From contig NZ_OY781981.1 in the NCBI RefSeq assembly GCF_963677565.1, forward strand, positions 3,526,001 to 3,590,000: a DNA stretch of 64,000 nucleotides. Reading direction: 5' to 3'. Each line of letters opens with the position of its first letter. The first letter of the stretch is position 1. A program made the position numbers and the translations under genes. Origin of the DNA: an uncultured Draconibacterium sp. Lineage in GTDB: Bacteria > Bacteroidota > Bacteroidia > Bacteroidales > Prolixibacteraceae. Positions 25,389 to 34,824 of the stretch are shown one piece after another. Below the pieces are notes generated by a model that saw only the letters and a list, made by a program, of their open reading frames with translations, was not told where the DNA came from and searched no databases.

Positions 25389-28300
25389 ATGAAAAAAAAC
25401 AGTTATGAACTGGTTTCTATTATCAGATCGATAAGGAAATCGAAACTTTTAGTGGCTATGAAAGCAACTATTTTTATATTGTTAATAAGTATTACGCAGG
25501 TTTTTGCAGTCGACAGCTATTCGCAAACTACAAGGCTGAGTCTTTCGATGCATAATTCCTCAATCAAAACAATAATCGAAGAAATTGAGCAACAGTCGGA
25601 GTTCTTTTTTATATATGATGCGGCTGTTGTAAACGTTGAAAAGCAGGTTAGCGTTAGCTTTGAAAACGAAACAATCGAGGGGATTCTTGATGACGTTTTT
25701 GCCAATACAAATATTGTATATAGAGTTAACGACCGGCAAATTGCGCTAACTGCAAAAACTGCAGTAAAAGCTGATCAGGAAGACCGGACAATAACAGGAA
25801 CAGTTAAAGATAGTGGGGGTGAGCCACTTCCGGGGGTTACTGTGGTAGTTGAAGGTACCACCATTGGTACTGTTACTGATTTTGACGGAAAATTTTCGTT
25901 GAAAGTGCCTGCAAATACAGCCAGTGTTCAGGTTTCGTTTGTTGGTATGCGTACTCAGGTGTTAGCACTCGACAGCAAAAGCGTCTATACAGTAACCATG
26001 GAGGAAGAAACCATCGGACTGGATGAAGTTGTGGCTATTGGATACGGTGTTCAACGCAAAAGTGACCTTACCGGTTCTATTTCATCCGTGAAGTCGGAAG
26101 ACCTGGAAAACCGTAGTATTACCACTGTTGACCGTGGTATTCAAGGAAAAACTGCAGGTGTGCAGGTTGTAACAACATCAGGTGCTCCGGGTGCAGAAAC
26201 TTCAGTTCGTATCCGTGGATATAGTTCTAACTCAAGCTCAACTCCACTTTATATTGTGGATGGTTTGCGTACAACTAACATTGGTTACCTGGATCCATCA
26301 GATATCGAATCGATGGAAATTCTTAAAGATGCTGCTTCGGCAGCTATCTACGGTGCTCAGGCCGGAAATGGTGTTATTCTGATCACTACTAAGAAAGCTT
26401 CGCAGGGTACACTTCGTATTGACTATAATATGCAATATTCCATTCAGCAGGTTGCTCGTGTTCCTGAGGTACTGAATGCAGAAGAATATATTCAATATGC
26501 TGTTACCGAGGGTAATTTGGTATCGCAATCGCGAATTGACCAATACTATGATGGTACAACTGATACCGACTGGGCCGATGTAGCATTCGAAAACGGTGCG
26601 ATGCAGCGTCACAGTCTTAGTTTTCAGGGAGCAAACGAAAAGAGTTCGATCTACGGATCATTTTCTTATTTAGGTAACGATGGTCCGATCATTGGCGACC
26701 AGGATAAAAACGAACGTTTAACCGGTACTGTTAATGCCGAATATAAAATTAAACCTTGGGCGAAATTTTCATCAAATAACAATTTTGCCAGTTTTAATAC
26801 TACCAGGGTTCGTGAAGGAGGTATGTATTCTATGCTTGCTTCAGTTATCCAAATGGATCCTCTTACTCCGATAATTTACTCGAAGGACAATGTGCCTGCT
26901 CATATTCAAGCTCTTTTGGATCAGGGACATGCGTTTCTTCAAGATGAAAATGGTGATTATTATTCCATGTCCCCATTCCAGGAATCCAATAATATAAATC
27001 CGTATATTATGAGAGATGGTTACCAGCAACAAAGTGAAGGGTTCAATTTCCGTGGAGTTTCCAGTATTGATTTAACTCCATGGAATACCATTACCGTAAC
27101 TTCTCGTTTGGGATATGACTTTTCCAGTTATACTTTCTACAATCTTACGTGGCCTCATACAGCTAACACTGATACCAACACTGACTATGTAGTTATCGAT
27201 GCCGGTAGTATGGATAGGAAATACTGGCAATGGGAGAACTTTGTGAACTATAACGAGACTTTCAATGAATTGCACAATGTTGGCGCAATGGTTGGTACAT
27301 CTTATTCAGAAAGAAACACATTTGGTGTTTCAGGGTCTGTAAGCGGTTCGAGTGCCGATAATATTGGTATTACAAAATTGGACCGTAACTATGCCTATTT
27401 TGCCAATGCTACCGGTACAGCCACAAAAGAAATTACAGGTGGTGAGAAACGTACTTATGCAGAATTGGCTTACTTCGGACGTTTATCGTACAATTACGAT
27501 AACAAATACTTCCTTCAGGGATCGTTGCGTGCCGATGCTGCCGACCTTTCGATTCTTCCACTTAACACAAGATGGGGTTATTTCCCATCAGGTTCAGCAG
27601 GTTGGACTATTTCTCGTGAGAACTTCTTCGAGAATCTGAACTTAAATTGGCTCTCGCATATGAAATTGCGCGCGAGCTGGGGACAGAACGGTTCTATTTC
27701 AGGTTTAGGTGATTATATGTATGCAGCCACCATTACTTCGGATGTAATGTATCCGTTCACCAATTCTACTTATCAGGTGGGTTCATATCCGTCTTCTACA
27801 GGTAACTACAACCTGCAGTGGGAAACTTCAGAACAACTTGATTTTGGTTTGGATATGCGCATGCTAAAAGACCGATTAACTTTTACCATGGACTGGTATA
27901 AGAAAGAAACTAAAGACCTTATTATGACTACCGTAAATTCATCGGCTGTTGTAGGAAATACCATTTCTCCACTTAACGCCGGTAACGTGGTTAACAAAGG
28001 TTTTGAATTTGACTTGAGCTGGAAAGATAAAATTGGTGATTTCTCATATGGTATTAGTGGTAATCTTGCTACACTAGATAACGAAGTTACATACATTTAT
28101 CCTACGCTTAGCCGTGTTGAAGGAAGTAGTGGTGGTTCAGGTGTTGCATCATTCTTCGAAGTTGGATATCCAATTTGGTACATGAGAGGATATGAATACC
28201 TTGGCGTTGATCCTGCTGACGGATCTCCAATTTTTAATGACCTTAACACAGATGGTATTATAAACGACGCTGATAAAACAATGATTGGCTCGGCTATTCC

Positions 28301-28784
28301 TGATTTTACTTACGGTTTAACAATTAACCTGGCTTATAAAGGATTCGACCTTATTGTGTTCGGAAATGGCAGCTACGGAAACGACATTTGTTACGCCATA
28401 CCTCGTGCCGTGCGTATGCAGGCAAATACGCTCAAGCATTTCTTTGATGGGCGCTGGACTACTCCGGGACAAGACGCCAAATATATTGCAGCCTCACTTC
28501 CTGATTATTCAAACTACGTGCAGAGTTCGGCAATGGTATTTGACGGCTCGTACTTCAAAATCAAGCAAATTCAGCTGGGATACAATGTTCCTAAAGGGCT
28601 TTTGGACAGAACAAATGTCTTTAATAACGCAAGAGTGTATGTATCACTCGACGATTTCTTTGTGTTCACTGACTACCCGGGATTCGATCCTGAAGTATCA
28701 ATGAGTGGTGATGGTCTTGGACTTGACTACGGTCAGTATCCAACTACAAGGCGAGTAACTTTCGGTGTTAACTTATCATTTTAA
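25389..28784 (+). CDS. SusC/RagA-family TonB-dependent transporter with STN signalling domain
   Basis: A 1131-residue outer-membrane protein. After a long signal region (hydrophobic at about 24-42, ending YSQ) comes an STN domain (about 48-118: LSLSMHNSSIKTIIEEIEQQ, FFFIYDAAVVN), the part that touches FecR. Then follow the carboxypeptidase-regulatory-like domain (about 134-215, ITGTVKDSGGEPLPGVTVVV), the TonB box and plug (GLDEVVAIGYGVQRKSDLTG, TPLYIVDGLRTTNIGYLDPS, YGAQAGNGVILITTKKA) and the barrel ending in FGVNLSF. It imports oligosaccharide with the SusD partner and reports occupancy to FecR and the sigma factor. This is the transporter most closely linked to the esterase/DUF1593 array downstream. 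Confidence 0.97.
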   Translation: MKKNSYELVSIIRSIRKSKLLVAMKATIFILLISITQVFAVDSYSQTTRLSLSMHNSSIKTIIEEIEQQSEFFFIYDAAVVNVEKQVSVSFENETIEGILDDVFANTNIVYRVNDRQIALTAKTAVKADQEDRTITGTVKDSGGEPLPGVTVVVEGTTIGTVTDFDGKFSLKVPANTASVQVSFVGMRTQVLALDSKSVYTVTMEEETIGLDEVVAIGYGVQRKSDLTGSISSVKSEDLENRSITTVDRGIQGKTAGVQVVTTSGAPGAETSVRIRGYSSNSSSTPLYIVDGLRTTNIGYLDPSDIESMEILKDAASAAIYGAQAGNGVILITTKKASQGTLRIDYNMQYSIQQVARVPEVLNAEEYIQYAVTEGNLVSQSRIDQYYDGTTDTDWADVAFENGAMQRHSLSFQGANEKSSIYGSFSYLGNDGPIIGDQDKNERLTGTVNAEYKIKPWAKFSSNNNFASFNTTRVREGGMYSMLASVIQMDPLTPIIYSKDNVPAHIQALLDQGHAFLQDENGDYYSMSPFQESNNINPYIMRDGYQQQSEGFNFRGVSSIDLTPWNTITVTSRLGYDFSSYTFYNLTWPHTANTDTNTDYVVIDAGSMDRKYWQWENFVNYNETFNELHNVGAMVGTSYSERNTFGVSGSVSGSSADNIGITKLDRNYAYFANATGTATKEITGGEKRTYAELAYFGRLSYNYDNKYFLQGSLRADAADLSILPLNTRWGYFPSGSAGWTISRENFFENLNLNWLSHMKLRASWGQNGSISGLGDYMYAATITSDVMYPFTNSTYQVGSYPSSTGNYNLQWETSEQLDFGLDMRMLKDRLTFTMDWYKKETKDLIMTTVNSSAVVGNTISPLNAGNVVNKGFEFDLSWKDKIGDFSYGISGNLATLDNEVTYIYPTLSRVEGSSGGSGVASFFEVGYPIWYMRGYEYLGVDPADGSPIFNDLNTDGIINDADKTMIGSAIPDFTYGLTINLAYKGFDLIVFGNGSYGNDICYAIPRAVRMQANTLKHFFDGRWTTPGQDAKYIAASLPDYSNYVQSSAMVFDGSYFKIKQIQLGYNVPKGLLDRTNVFNNARVYVSLDDFFVFTDYPGFDPEVSMSGDGLGLDYGQYPTTRRVTFGVNLSF

Positions 28785-28802
28785 TTCTTAATAAGTAAAA
28801 CT

Positions 28803-30353
28803 ATGAAAAATAGATATATATCATTAATTCTAATAATTGCTGGTGTCTTTTCATTTACATCTTGCGAAGACAACCTTGACATTCCACAGCATAGTGTTTC
28901 GTCAATTGATACGTACTATCAAATCGATGAAGAAGCAGAAGAGGGGATTGTAGCCTGCTATACAGCTACAAGAGATCTCTACACGGCAACTTTTGCCAAC
29001 TTACCTGATTTAATTGATAACCTTTCCGACGATTTGTATGGGGGTGGCGGAAGCCATACGGCTGTTCCATGGAGAAGAGCTGTCGATTTTACTTTTGATG
29101 ACGCTTTTGGTCCGATAGGTACAAATTACGTTAATTTATATGCGCTGGTGTACCGTGCAAATGTGGTGATTGAAAACGTAACAGGAGAAAGTACCGTAAT
29201 GAAAAGAGCGGTTGCGGAAGCTAAAGTTTTCAGGGCTTTTGCCTATTTCTATCTTACAACTTTGTGGGGAACACCTCCACTGGTAGACCACACGCTTGAA
29301 GAAAGTGAATACATGCAGGGCAACAGTACTACTGCAGAGTTATGGGCTTTTATTGAAACAAATCTTACAGAAGCTATTAATAGTAATGCGCTTACTGAGA
29401 AAGCCAACAAAGATGATGAGACTTACCGCATAACTAAACAGTTTGCACAGGGACTTTTGGGTAAAGCTTATCTTTTCCAGGAGAAATATTCAGAGGCTGC
29501 AAGTATGCTCGACAATGTTGTTAACTCTGGTCTTTACGATCTTCATGCTGATTTAAGCACTGCAGGAACACCTTTGTCAAACATGACTGAGGAATCAATC
29601 TTTGAGATTCATTTCCTTAACGACATGTCGCAGAGTGAAACCAACAACAATATAAACTGGACTGCCAAAGGACTTCGTGGCGAGAAATACAGCTACACAG
29701 CTGATGCTCCTTTTGCAACTTCAACATGGGGAATTGGTAATCCAACCAAAGATTTATACGACGCATTTATTTCAGTGGAAGGAGCTGATGGATATCGACT
29801 GAATAATACGCTGCTTACACGCGACCAAATGATGAATGACTACGGAACTACCAACATTATGGAGATTACCGACCATGAAGGTATTTTCTGGTTCAAGTAC
29901 CGGATTCTTAAAGATTTTTGGGCAGGATATTTTTACGCCAATAACCACAGGGTAATGAAATACAATGAAATTCTGCTTCTTGCAGCCGAAGCTCATTTGC
30001 AGAACGGTAATGGTGCAAAAGCTACTGAGTACATGAATATAATTCGTAACCGCGCACAGGCTCCAACTATTACAGGAACTGTAACTTTGGATGAGATTAA
30101 AACCGAATCGCGTCTGGAATTATGTATGGAAGGACATCGTTTCTTAAACCTGGTTCGCTGGGGCGATGCTGCTTCAACTTTGGCTACAAAAGGAGTGCAA
30201 GGTCCTAATTTACAAACTGACGGAAGCGTAGTTTGGGTACCTTACAACGATCCTGCAGAATGTGGTTTTAAAACGGGAAAACATGAGTTGCTTCCTTTCC
30301 CGAATACCGAAATGAGTGTTAACCCGAATATGACTCAAAACCCGGGTTGGTAG
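28803..30353 (+). CDS. SusD/RagB-family glycan-binding lipoprotein
   Basis: A 516-residue lipoprotein (lipobox FTSC, Cys about 21) 18 nt after SusC. It shows the SusD layout: EEGIVACYTATRDLYTATFA near the N-terminus, AEAKVFRAFAYFYLTTLWGT, the helical repeat part KQFAQGLLGKAYLFQEKYSE, and C-terminal KYNEILLLAAEAHLQNGNGA, ESRLELCMEGHRFLNLVRWG and LLPFPNTEMSVNP. It should cap the SusC channel and capture the glycan at the cell surface. A strong terminator follows, so the sulfatase and array genes downstream probably need their own promoter or read-through. Confidence 0.96.
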   Translation: MKNRYISLILIIAGVFSFTSCEDNLDIPQHSVSSIDTYYQIDEEAEEGIVACYTATRDLYTATFANLPDLIDNLSDDLYGGGGSHTAVPWRRAVDFTFDDAFGPIGTNYVNLYALVYRANVVIENVTGESTVMKRAVAEAKVFRAFAYFYLTTLWGTPPLVDHTLEESEYMQGNSTTAELWAFIETNLTEAINSNALTEKANKDDETYRITKQFAQGLLGKAYLFQEKYSEAASMLDNVVNSGLYDLHADLSTAGTPLSNMTEESIFEIHFLNDMSQSETNNNINWTAKGLRGEKYSYTADAPFATSTWGIGNPTKDLYDAFISVEGADGYRLNNTLLTRDQMMNDYGTTNIMEITDHEGIFWFKYRILKDFWAGYFYANNHRVMKYNEILLLAAEAHLQNGNGAKATEYMNIIRNRAQAPTITGTVTLDEIKTESRLELCMEGHRFLNLVRWGDAASTLATKGVQGPNLQTDGSVVWVPYNDPAECGFKTGKHELLPFPNTEMSVNPNMTQNPGW

Positions 30354-30377
30354 ACGATATAATAGAATGAAAAGGAT

Positions 30378-30413
30378 AAGAACAGGCAGTAGTTTATGCT
30401 GTCTGTTCTTTTT
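30378..30413 (+). terminator. Rho-independent terminator after susD
   Basis: A 12-bp stem (AAGAACAGGCAG with CTGTCTGTTCTT, one G-U pair) and 9-nt loop are followed by a T-run. It separates the SusC/SusD genes from the sulfatase/esterase array. Confidence 0.8.
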
Positions 30414-30504
30414 AAAGCTCTTTCCTTCTTGAATAGTCAATTACTAAGTTGTGAGTTTTAAACGATTAAACAGAAACCTTTATTAAAGCTGAAAATACCA
30501 TATA

Positions 30505-32019
30505 ATGAAACTAAGCCTACAGTCAAAAATAGCTTTTCTTTTTCTGGCCCTGGCACTTCCGTTTTCGATGATAGCCAAAGCAGAAGCACCAGCCGAGAAA
30601 AAACAATATAATGTGCTTTTTATAGCCGCCGACGATTTAAATATCGATATCAACGCGTTTGGAAATAACAAAGTAAATACGCCGAATATCGACCGATTGG
30701 CTCAACGAGGAGTGGTGTTTAATCATGCCTATTGCCAGGCGCCGTTGTGTGGCCCAAGCCGCGCTTCGTTAATGACCGGTTATTACCCGGATAAAACAGG
30801 GGTTTTTGATCTTGGTCCTCGTTTTCGCGATGCACTTCCAGATGCCGTAACACTGGCACAGATGTATAAAAACAATGGATATTACACGTTCCGTACTGGT
30901 AAAATATTCCATGCAGGGGTACCAGGCGATATTGGTCAGCCCGGACACGATGATCCAGCTTCGTGGACAATGACTTATAACCCGATTGGCAGGGATAAAA
31001 CCGACGAGTATTTGCTGAATGCCGACAATCCGATGCTGGGAACTTACCTGGCGATTGATTGCGAGGACAATGAGATGACCGATGCGATTTCGGCAAATGT
31101 TGCTGTAAGTATTTTGCGTCAGCGGACAGGAAATCAGGAGGTAACTGCTTACGGACGTTTTGGTGGTGGTCGTGTAAACCCTCAGCCGTTTTTTATGGCG
31201 GTTGGTTTTTATCGTCCGCATGTGCCGTATGTGGCTCCTCAAAAATATTTCGATATGTATCCGTGGGAAGATATTGAGCTTCCTGAAAATCCGGAAAACG
31301 ACTGGGATAACAAACCTCATGCAGCAGCGTGGACATTGCCATTAAATGCCGGCGCATCCGAAGAGCAACAGAAAAAGGCTATTCAGGCTTACTATGCAAG
31401 CATTTCTTTTGTTGACACTCAGGTTGGAAAATTATTGGATGCATTGGATGAATTCGGGTTAAGTGAAAATACAATTATTGTTTTCTGGAGCGACCATGGT
31501 TATCATTTAGGAGAACACGGACAATGGCAAAAACAGACCTTGTTTGAAAGAGCTGCCAAGTTGCCGTTGATTATTTCCGTTCCCGGTTACAGCAAAGGTG
31601 AAAAAACTGATGCTGTGGCGCAGATGGTTGATGTTTACCCAACATTAGCCGAGCTTTCAGGTTTTGAAGCTCCTGATGATTTGGTCGGCAAAAGCCTTGT
31701 TCCAGTTTTGGAAAATCCTAAAGTAAACTGGGAAAATGCAGCTTATACAATTCAGGCAAGAACATTGAACCCACGTGCTCGCGAAGGTCAATCGAAATAC
31801 AGTTTTAACCCGATGTTGGCATCGGATAATCCAACCATTTTCGGACGTTCAGTTCGGGTACAAAGATACCGTTATACCGAGTGGGATGAAGGAAAACTGG
31901 GCGTTGAACTTTACGACTACGAGAAAGACCCGAAAGAATTTGTGAACCTGGCGACCGATCCAAAATATAAAGATATGGTAGAAGAACTGTCGGAAAAATT
32001 ACACGGATTCTATAAATAG
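30505..32019 (+). CDS. Secreted S1-family sulfatase (iduronate-2-sulfatase-like)
   Basis: A 504-residue protein with an N-terminal signal peptide (about 1-27) and the alkaline-phosphatase-like sulfatase fold. The calcium-binding start is FIAADDLNIDINAFGN, and the active-site motif CGPSRASLMTG (Cys82) is the Cys-type C-x-P-x-R, which a maturase must oxidise to formylglycine. Later conserved pieces are FFMAVGFYRPHVPYVAPQKY, VFWSDHGYHLGEHGQWQKQT and LPLIISVPGYSKG. The overall form is that of the S1_7/iduronate-2-sulfatase-like branch. It would remove sulfate from the imported or surface-bound glycan; it is the only sulfatase in the window. It leads the array of DUF1593 and esterase genes. Confidence 0.94.
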   Translation: MKLSLQSKIAFLFLALALPFSMIAKAEAPAEKKQYNVLFIAADDLNIDINAFGNNKVNTPNIDRLAQRGVVFNHAYCQAPLCGPSRASLMTGYYPDKTGVFDLGPRFRDALPDAVTLAQMYKNNGYYTFRTGKIFHAGVPGDIGQPGHDDPASWTMTYNPIGRDKTDEYLLNADNPMLGTYLAIDCEDNEMTDAISANVAVSILRQRTGNQEVTAYGRFGGGRVNPQPFFMAVGFYRPHVPYVAPQKYFDMYPWEDIELPENPENDWDNKPHAAAWTLPLNAGASEEQQKKAIQAYYASISFVDTQVGKLLDALDEFGLSENTIIVFWSDHGYHLGEHGQWQKQTLFERAAKLPLIISVPGYSKGEKTDAVAQMVDVYPTLAELSGFEAPDDLVGKSLVPVLENPKVNWENAAYTIQARTLNPRAREGQSKYSFNPMLASDNPTIFGRSVRVQRYRYTEWDEGKLGVELYDYEKDPKEFVNLATDPKYKDMVEELSEKLHGFYK

Positions 32020-32109
32020 ATTCCGGGCTGAGAGGATCGGCAGAAAGATATGTTCTTCCACGATCACTGTTTGACGAACTGGAATAACCAATAGACTAAA
32101 TTAAACGCT

Positions 32110-33561
32110 ATGAAGAATTTCGTAAAAAGTACATTATTAATTGTTTGCGTTGTTTTTTCATTAAAGTTGTTTGCGGAAACTCCACCTGAGCAGAAACACC
32201 GCTTGTTGGTATTAACCGACATTGAGGCCGATCCTGATGATGCGCAAACTTTGGTTCGTCTATTACTTTATTCTAACCAGATCGACATTGAAGGAATTAT
32301 CGCCACTACTTCAGTACATTTAAAAGACAGAGTTGCTCCCGAAAGTGTAAAAGCAATAATTAGTGCTTACGGAAAAGTGCAGCCCAATCTTTTAAAACAT
32401 GAACCCGGATTCCCAAAAGCTGAGACCTTATTATCAGTGGTAAAACAAGGGCTGCCTATTTACGGAATGGAAGCGGTTGGCGAAGGAAACGACTCGGAAG
32501 GATCGGAGTGGATCATAAAAGTTTTGGAAAAAGAGGATGATCGTCCGGTTTATATTTCCGTTTGGGGAGGACCAAATACGCTGGCACAGGCGCTCTGGAA
32601 AATAAGGGAAACAAAAAGCAAAAAAGATGCTGACCGGTTGATCAGTAAAATCAGGGTTTATACCATTTCCGACCAGGATGATAGCGGCAACTGGATGCGC
32701 GAAGAATTTCCGGAACTGTTTTATATCGTTAGTCCCGGAAGTTATTTCGCTGCCACCTGGATTGCCATGAGCATGCGCATAAACGGAATTGATAACGAAA
32801 CGGTAAGTAATGATTGGTTAGCCCAAAATATTCAGCAGGGACACGGTCCGTTAGGTGCAAAATACCCCGATGTTGCTTACAGTATGGAAGGAGATACTCC
32901 TTCGTGGCTTTCCTTAATTTTAAATGGCTTAAATTCCCCTGAACATCCCGATTGGGGAGGCTGGGGAGGCCGTTACGAATTCTATAAACCTGAAGCCAAA
33001 GAATCGGATCCGAAGGTGTCGCATGGCGGAGTGCCAATTGTTCCTGAAACACGGGCGATTTGGACAAATGCAGAAGATACTTTCATCCCTCGTATAAAAA
33101 ATAATTACGGTGGCGCACTCAGAAAAGACACGCTAACATTTACTGATAACCGTGTAACGCTGTGGCGCTGGAGAGACGATTTTCAGAATGATTTTGCAGC
33201 CCGAATGGACTGGTGCACTAAATCATACGAAGAAGCGAATCATCCACCGGTTCTTGCGCTTGGTCATTCGGAAGAATTTACCGTTAAATCGGGTGAGCAA
33301 TTTGAACTGGATGCCAGTGGAACAAGCGATCCCGACGGCGATAATTTGAGTTATTGGTGGTTTCAGTACCGCGAGGTTGGAACCTTGGATAAGGATATGG
33401 GATTTGGCGGAAAAGCTGAAAACCTGTACCGGATTCGGAATATTGTAGCTCCGCAGGTCAACAAGCCTGAAACGGTTCATTACATACTAAAAGTAACCGA
33501 TAAAGGAACTCCGGCTATTTCAAGATATAAACGAGTGATAGTAACCATTCAACCCAATTAA
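32110..33561 (+). CDS. DUF1593 (Sde0182-like) secreted protein, copy 1
   Basis: A 483-residue protein with a cleavable signal peptide (ending LFAE). The N-terminal domain (about 30-330) is the nucleoside-hydrolase-like module of Saccharophagus Sde0182, a family described as cellulose binding; it keeps the acidic metal-loop pattern LTDIEADPDDAQTL (Asp37, Asp41, Asp43, Asp44), YISVWGGPNTLAQALWKI and PEHPDWGGWGGRYEF. The C-terminal Ig-like domain (about 380-483) has NHPPVLALGH, SDPDGDNLSYWWFQYREVG and ILKVTDKGTPAISRYKRVIV. No catalytic function is established. It is the most compact of the four copies and has no lipobox, so it is probably periplasmic or secreted. Confidence 0.9.
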   Translation: MKNFVKSTLLIVCVVFSLKLFAETPPEQKHRLLVLTDIEADPDDAQTLVRLLLYSNQIDIEGIIATTSVHLKDRVAPESVKAIISAYGKVQPNLLKHEPGFPKAETLLSVVKQGLPIYGMEAVGEGNDSEGSEWIIKVLEKEDDRPVYISVWGGPNTLAQALWKIRETKSKKDADRLISKIRVYTISDQDDSGNWMREEFPELFYIVSPGSYFAATWIAMSMRINGIDNETVSNDWLAQNIQQGHGPLGAKYPDVAYSMEGDTPSWLSLILNGLNSPEHPDWGGWGGRYEFYKPEAKESDPKVSHGGVPIVPETRAIWTNAEDTFIPRIKNNYGGALRKDTLTFTDNRVTLWRWRDDFQNDFAARMDWCTKSYEEANHPPVLALGHSEEFTVKSGEQFELDASGTSDPDGDNLSYWWFQYREVGTLDKDMGFGGKAENLYRIRNIVAPQVNKPETVHYILKVTDKGTPAISRYKRVIVTIQPN

Positions 33562-33628
33562 ATATGTGATTGAATTGAGTGCTGTTTCAGCAAATTTCGC
33601 AGGAAATAAATAACTAATAATAAGAACT

Positions 33629-34816
33629 ATGAATAATCGAAACCAATTAGGAAAAAACGCAGCCCTTTTAATCATGCTGCTGATGACATTTCAATTTGCA
33701 GCATTTGCTCAGCCGACACCGGCACCACGGATAGTTTCTCCTGAAATACAGAAAGACAATTCAGTGATTTTCCGTTTGCGGGCTCCTGAGGCAACATCCG
33801 TAAAACTGGGTGGAACAATGAATGCCGGATATGCACAGCTGGATATGACCAAAAATGCCGATGGTATTTTCGAGATAAAAATTGATGCGCCAAAACCGGA
33901 CATGTATGTATACACTTTTATTGTTGACGGCGTAACTACGATTGATCCTTCGAATAATGTGGTGGTCCGCGATGGTTCGCACATCGAAAGCCGTTTGATG
34001 ATCCCCGGAAAACTAACAGACCTTTTCGATTCGCAGGATGTGCCTCACGGAAATGTAACTGCTGTTTGGTATCCTTCTCCTGTATTTGGCGTTTCGAGAC
34101 GAATGGTTATTTACACACCTCCGGGTTATGGCCAATCTTCAAAATCGTACCCTGTACTTTATTTGTTGCACGGTGGCGGTGGCGACGAAGAAGCCTGGAC
34201 AAGCCGTGGTCGCGCCAATTATATTCTCGACAATTTAATTGCGCAGGGAAAAGCAGAACCAATGATCGTGGTAATGCCAAACGGTTCTATCGGACATCCG
34301 GCAGCTCCTAACGAGCGTTCGTATTCTGCCGATACGCAAACGACCAATGTGCTCGATTTTAATTCGATGAATTCCGGGAAATACGAAGAGAGCCTGGCAA
34401 ACGATATCATTCCTTTTATCGAAAAGAATTACCGGGTTATTAAAGATGCCGATCACCGTGCATTGGCCGGTCTGTCGATGGGTGGATTGCACGTTACCAA
34501 TACTTTTATGGCCAATCCTGATATGTTCGCATACATCAATGTAATGAGCTCGGGCTGGTTTACAAACAACAAGGAATTATACGAAAGTGGCGACAAGCGT
34601 CTGGGTGAAATTGCTCCAACGCTAGAGAAAACAGTAAAATATATGCGCTTTACACAAGGTGGTCCTGAAGATATTGCCTACAATAATGGAAAAGCCATGT
34701 TGGAAGTTTTCGACAAACACAATATTGAATACGAATTCAGTGAAATGCCGGGTGGACACTCGTGGAATGTTTGGCGTAACGACCTGAAAGATTTTGCTCC
34801 TGCACTTTTCAAATAG
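33629..34816 (+). CDS. Secreted CE1-like esterase with N-terminal E-set domain, copy 1
   Basis: A 395-residue protein: signal peptide (about 1-27), an Ig-like E-set/CBM48-type domain (about 35-120: IVSPEIQKDNSVIFRLRAPE, YVYTFIVDGVTTIDPSNN), then an esterase-D/CE1 alpha/beta hydrolase. Conserved parts are RRMVIYTPPGYGQSSKSYPV, LLHGGGGDEEAW (oxyanion region), ILDNLIAQGKAEPMIVVMPN, the nucleophile elbow GLSMGG (Ser about 283) and the catalytic His in GGHSWN (about 377). CE1 members release feruloyl or acetyl groups from plant polysaccharides. It is a close paralogue of the next gene, 8 nt downstream. The acyl group here is not predictable. Confidence 0.92.
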   Translation: MNNRNQLGKNAALLIMLLMTFQFAAFAQPTPAPRIVSPEIQKDNSVIFRLRAPEATSVKLGGTMNAGYAQLDMTKNADGIFEIKIDAPKPDMYVYTFIVDGVTTIDPSNNVVVRDGSHIESRLMIPGKLTDLFDSQDVPHGNVTAVWYPSPVFGVSRRMVIYTPPGYGQSSKSYPVLYLLHGGGGDEEAWTSRGRANYILDNLIAQGKAEPMIVVMPNGSIGHPAAPNERSYSADTQTTNVLDFNSMNSGKYEESLANDIIPFIEKNYRVIKDADHRALAGLSMGGLHVTNTFMANPDMFAYINVMSSGWFTNNKELYESGDKRLGEIAPTLEKTVKYMRFTQGGPEDIAYNNGKAMLEVFDKHNIEYEFSEMPGGHSWNVWRNDLKDFAPALFK

Positions 34817-34824
34817 AAGACAAA

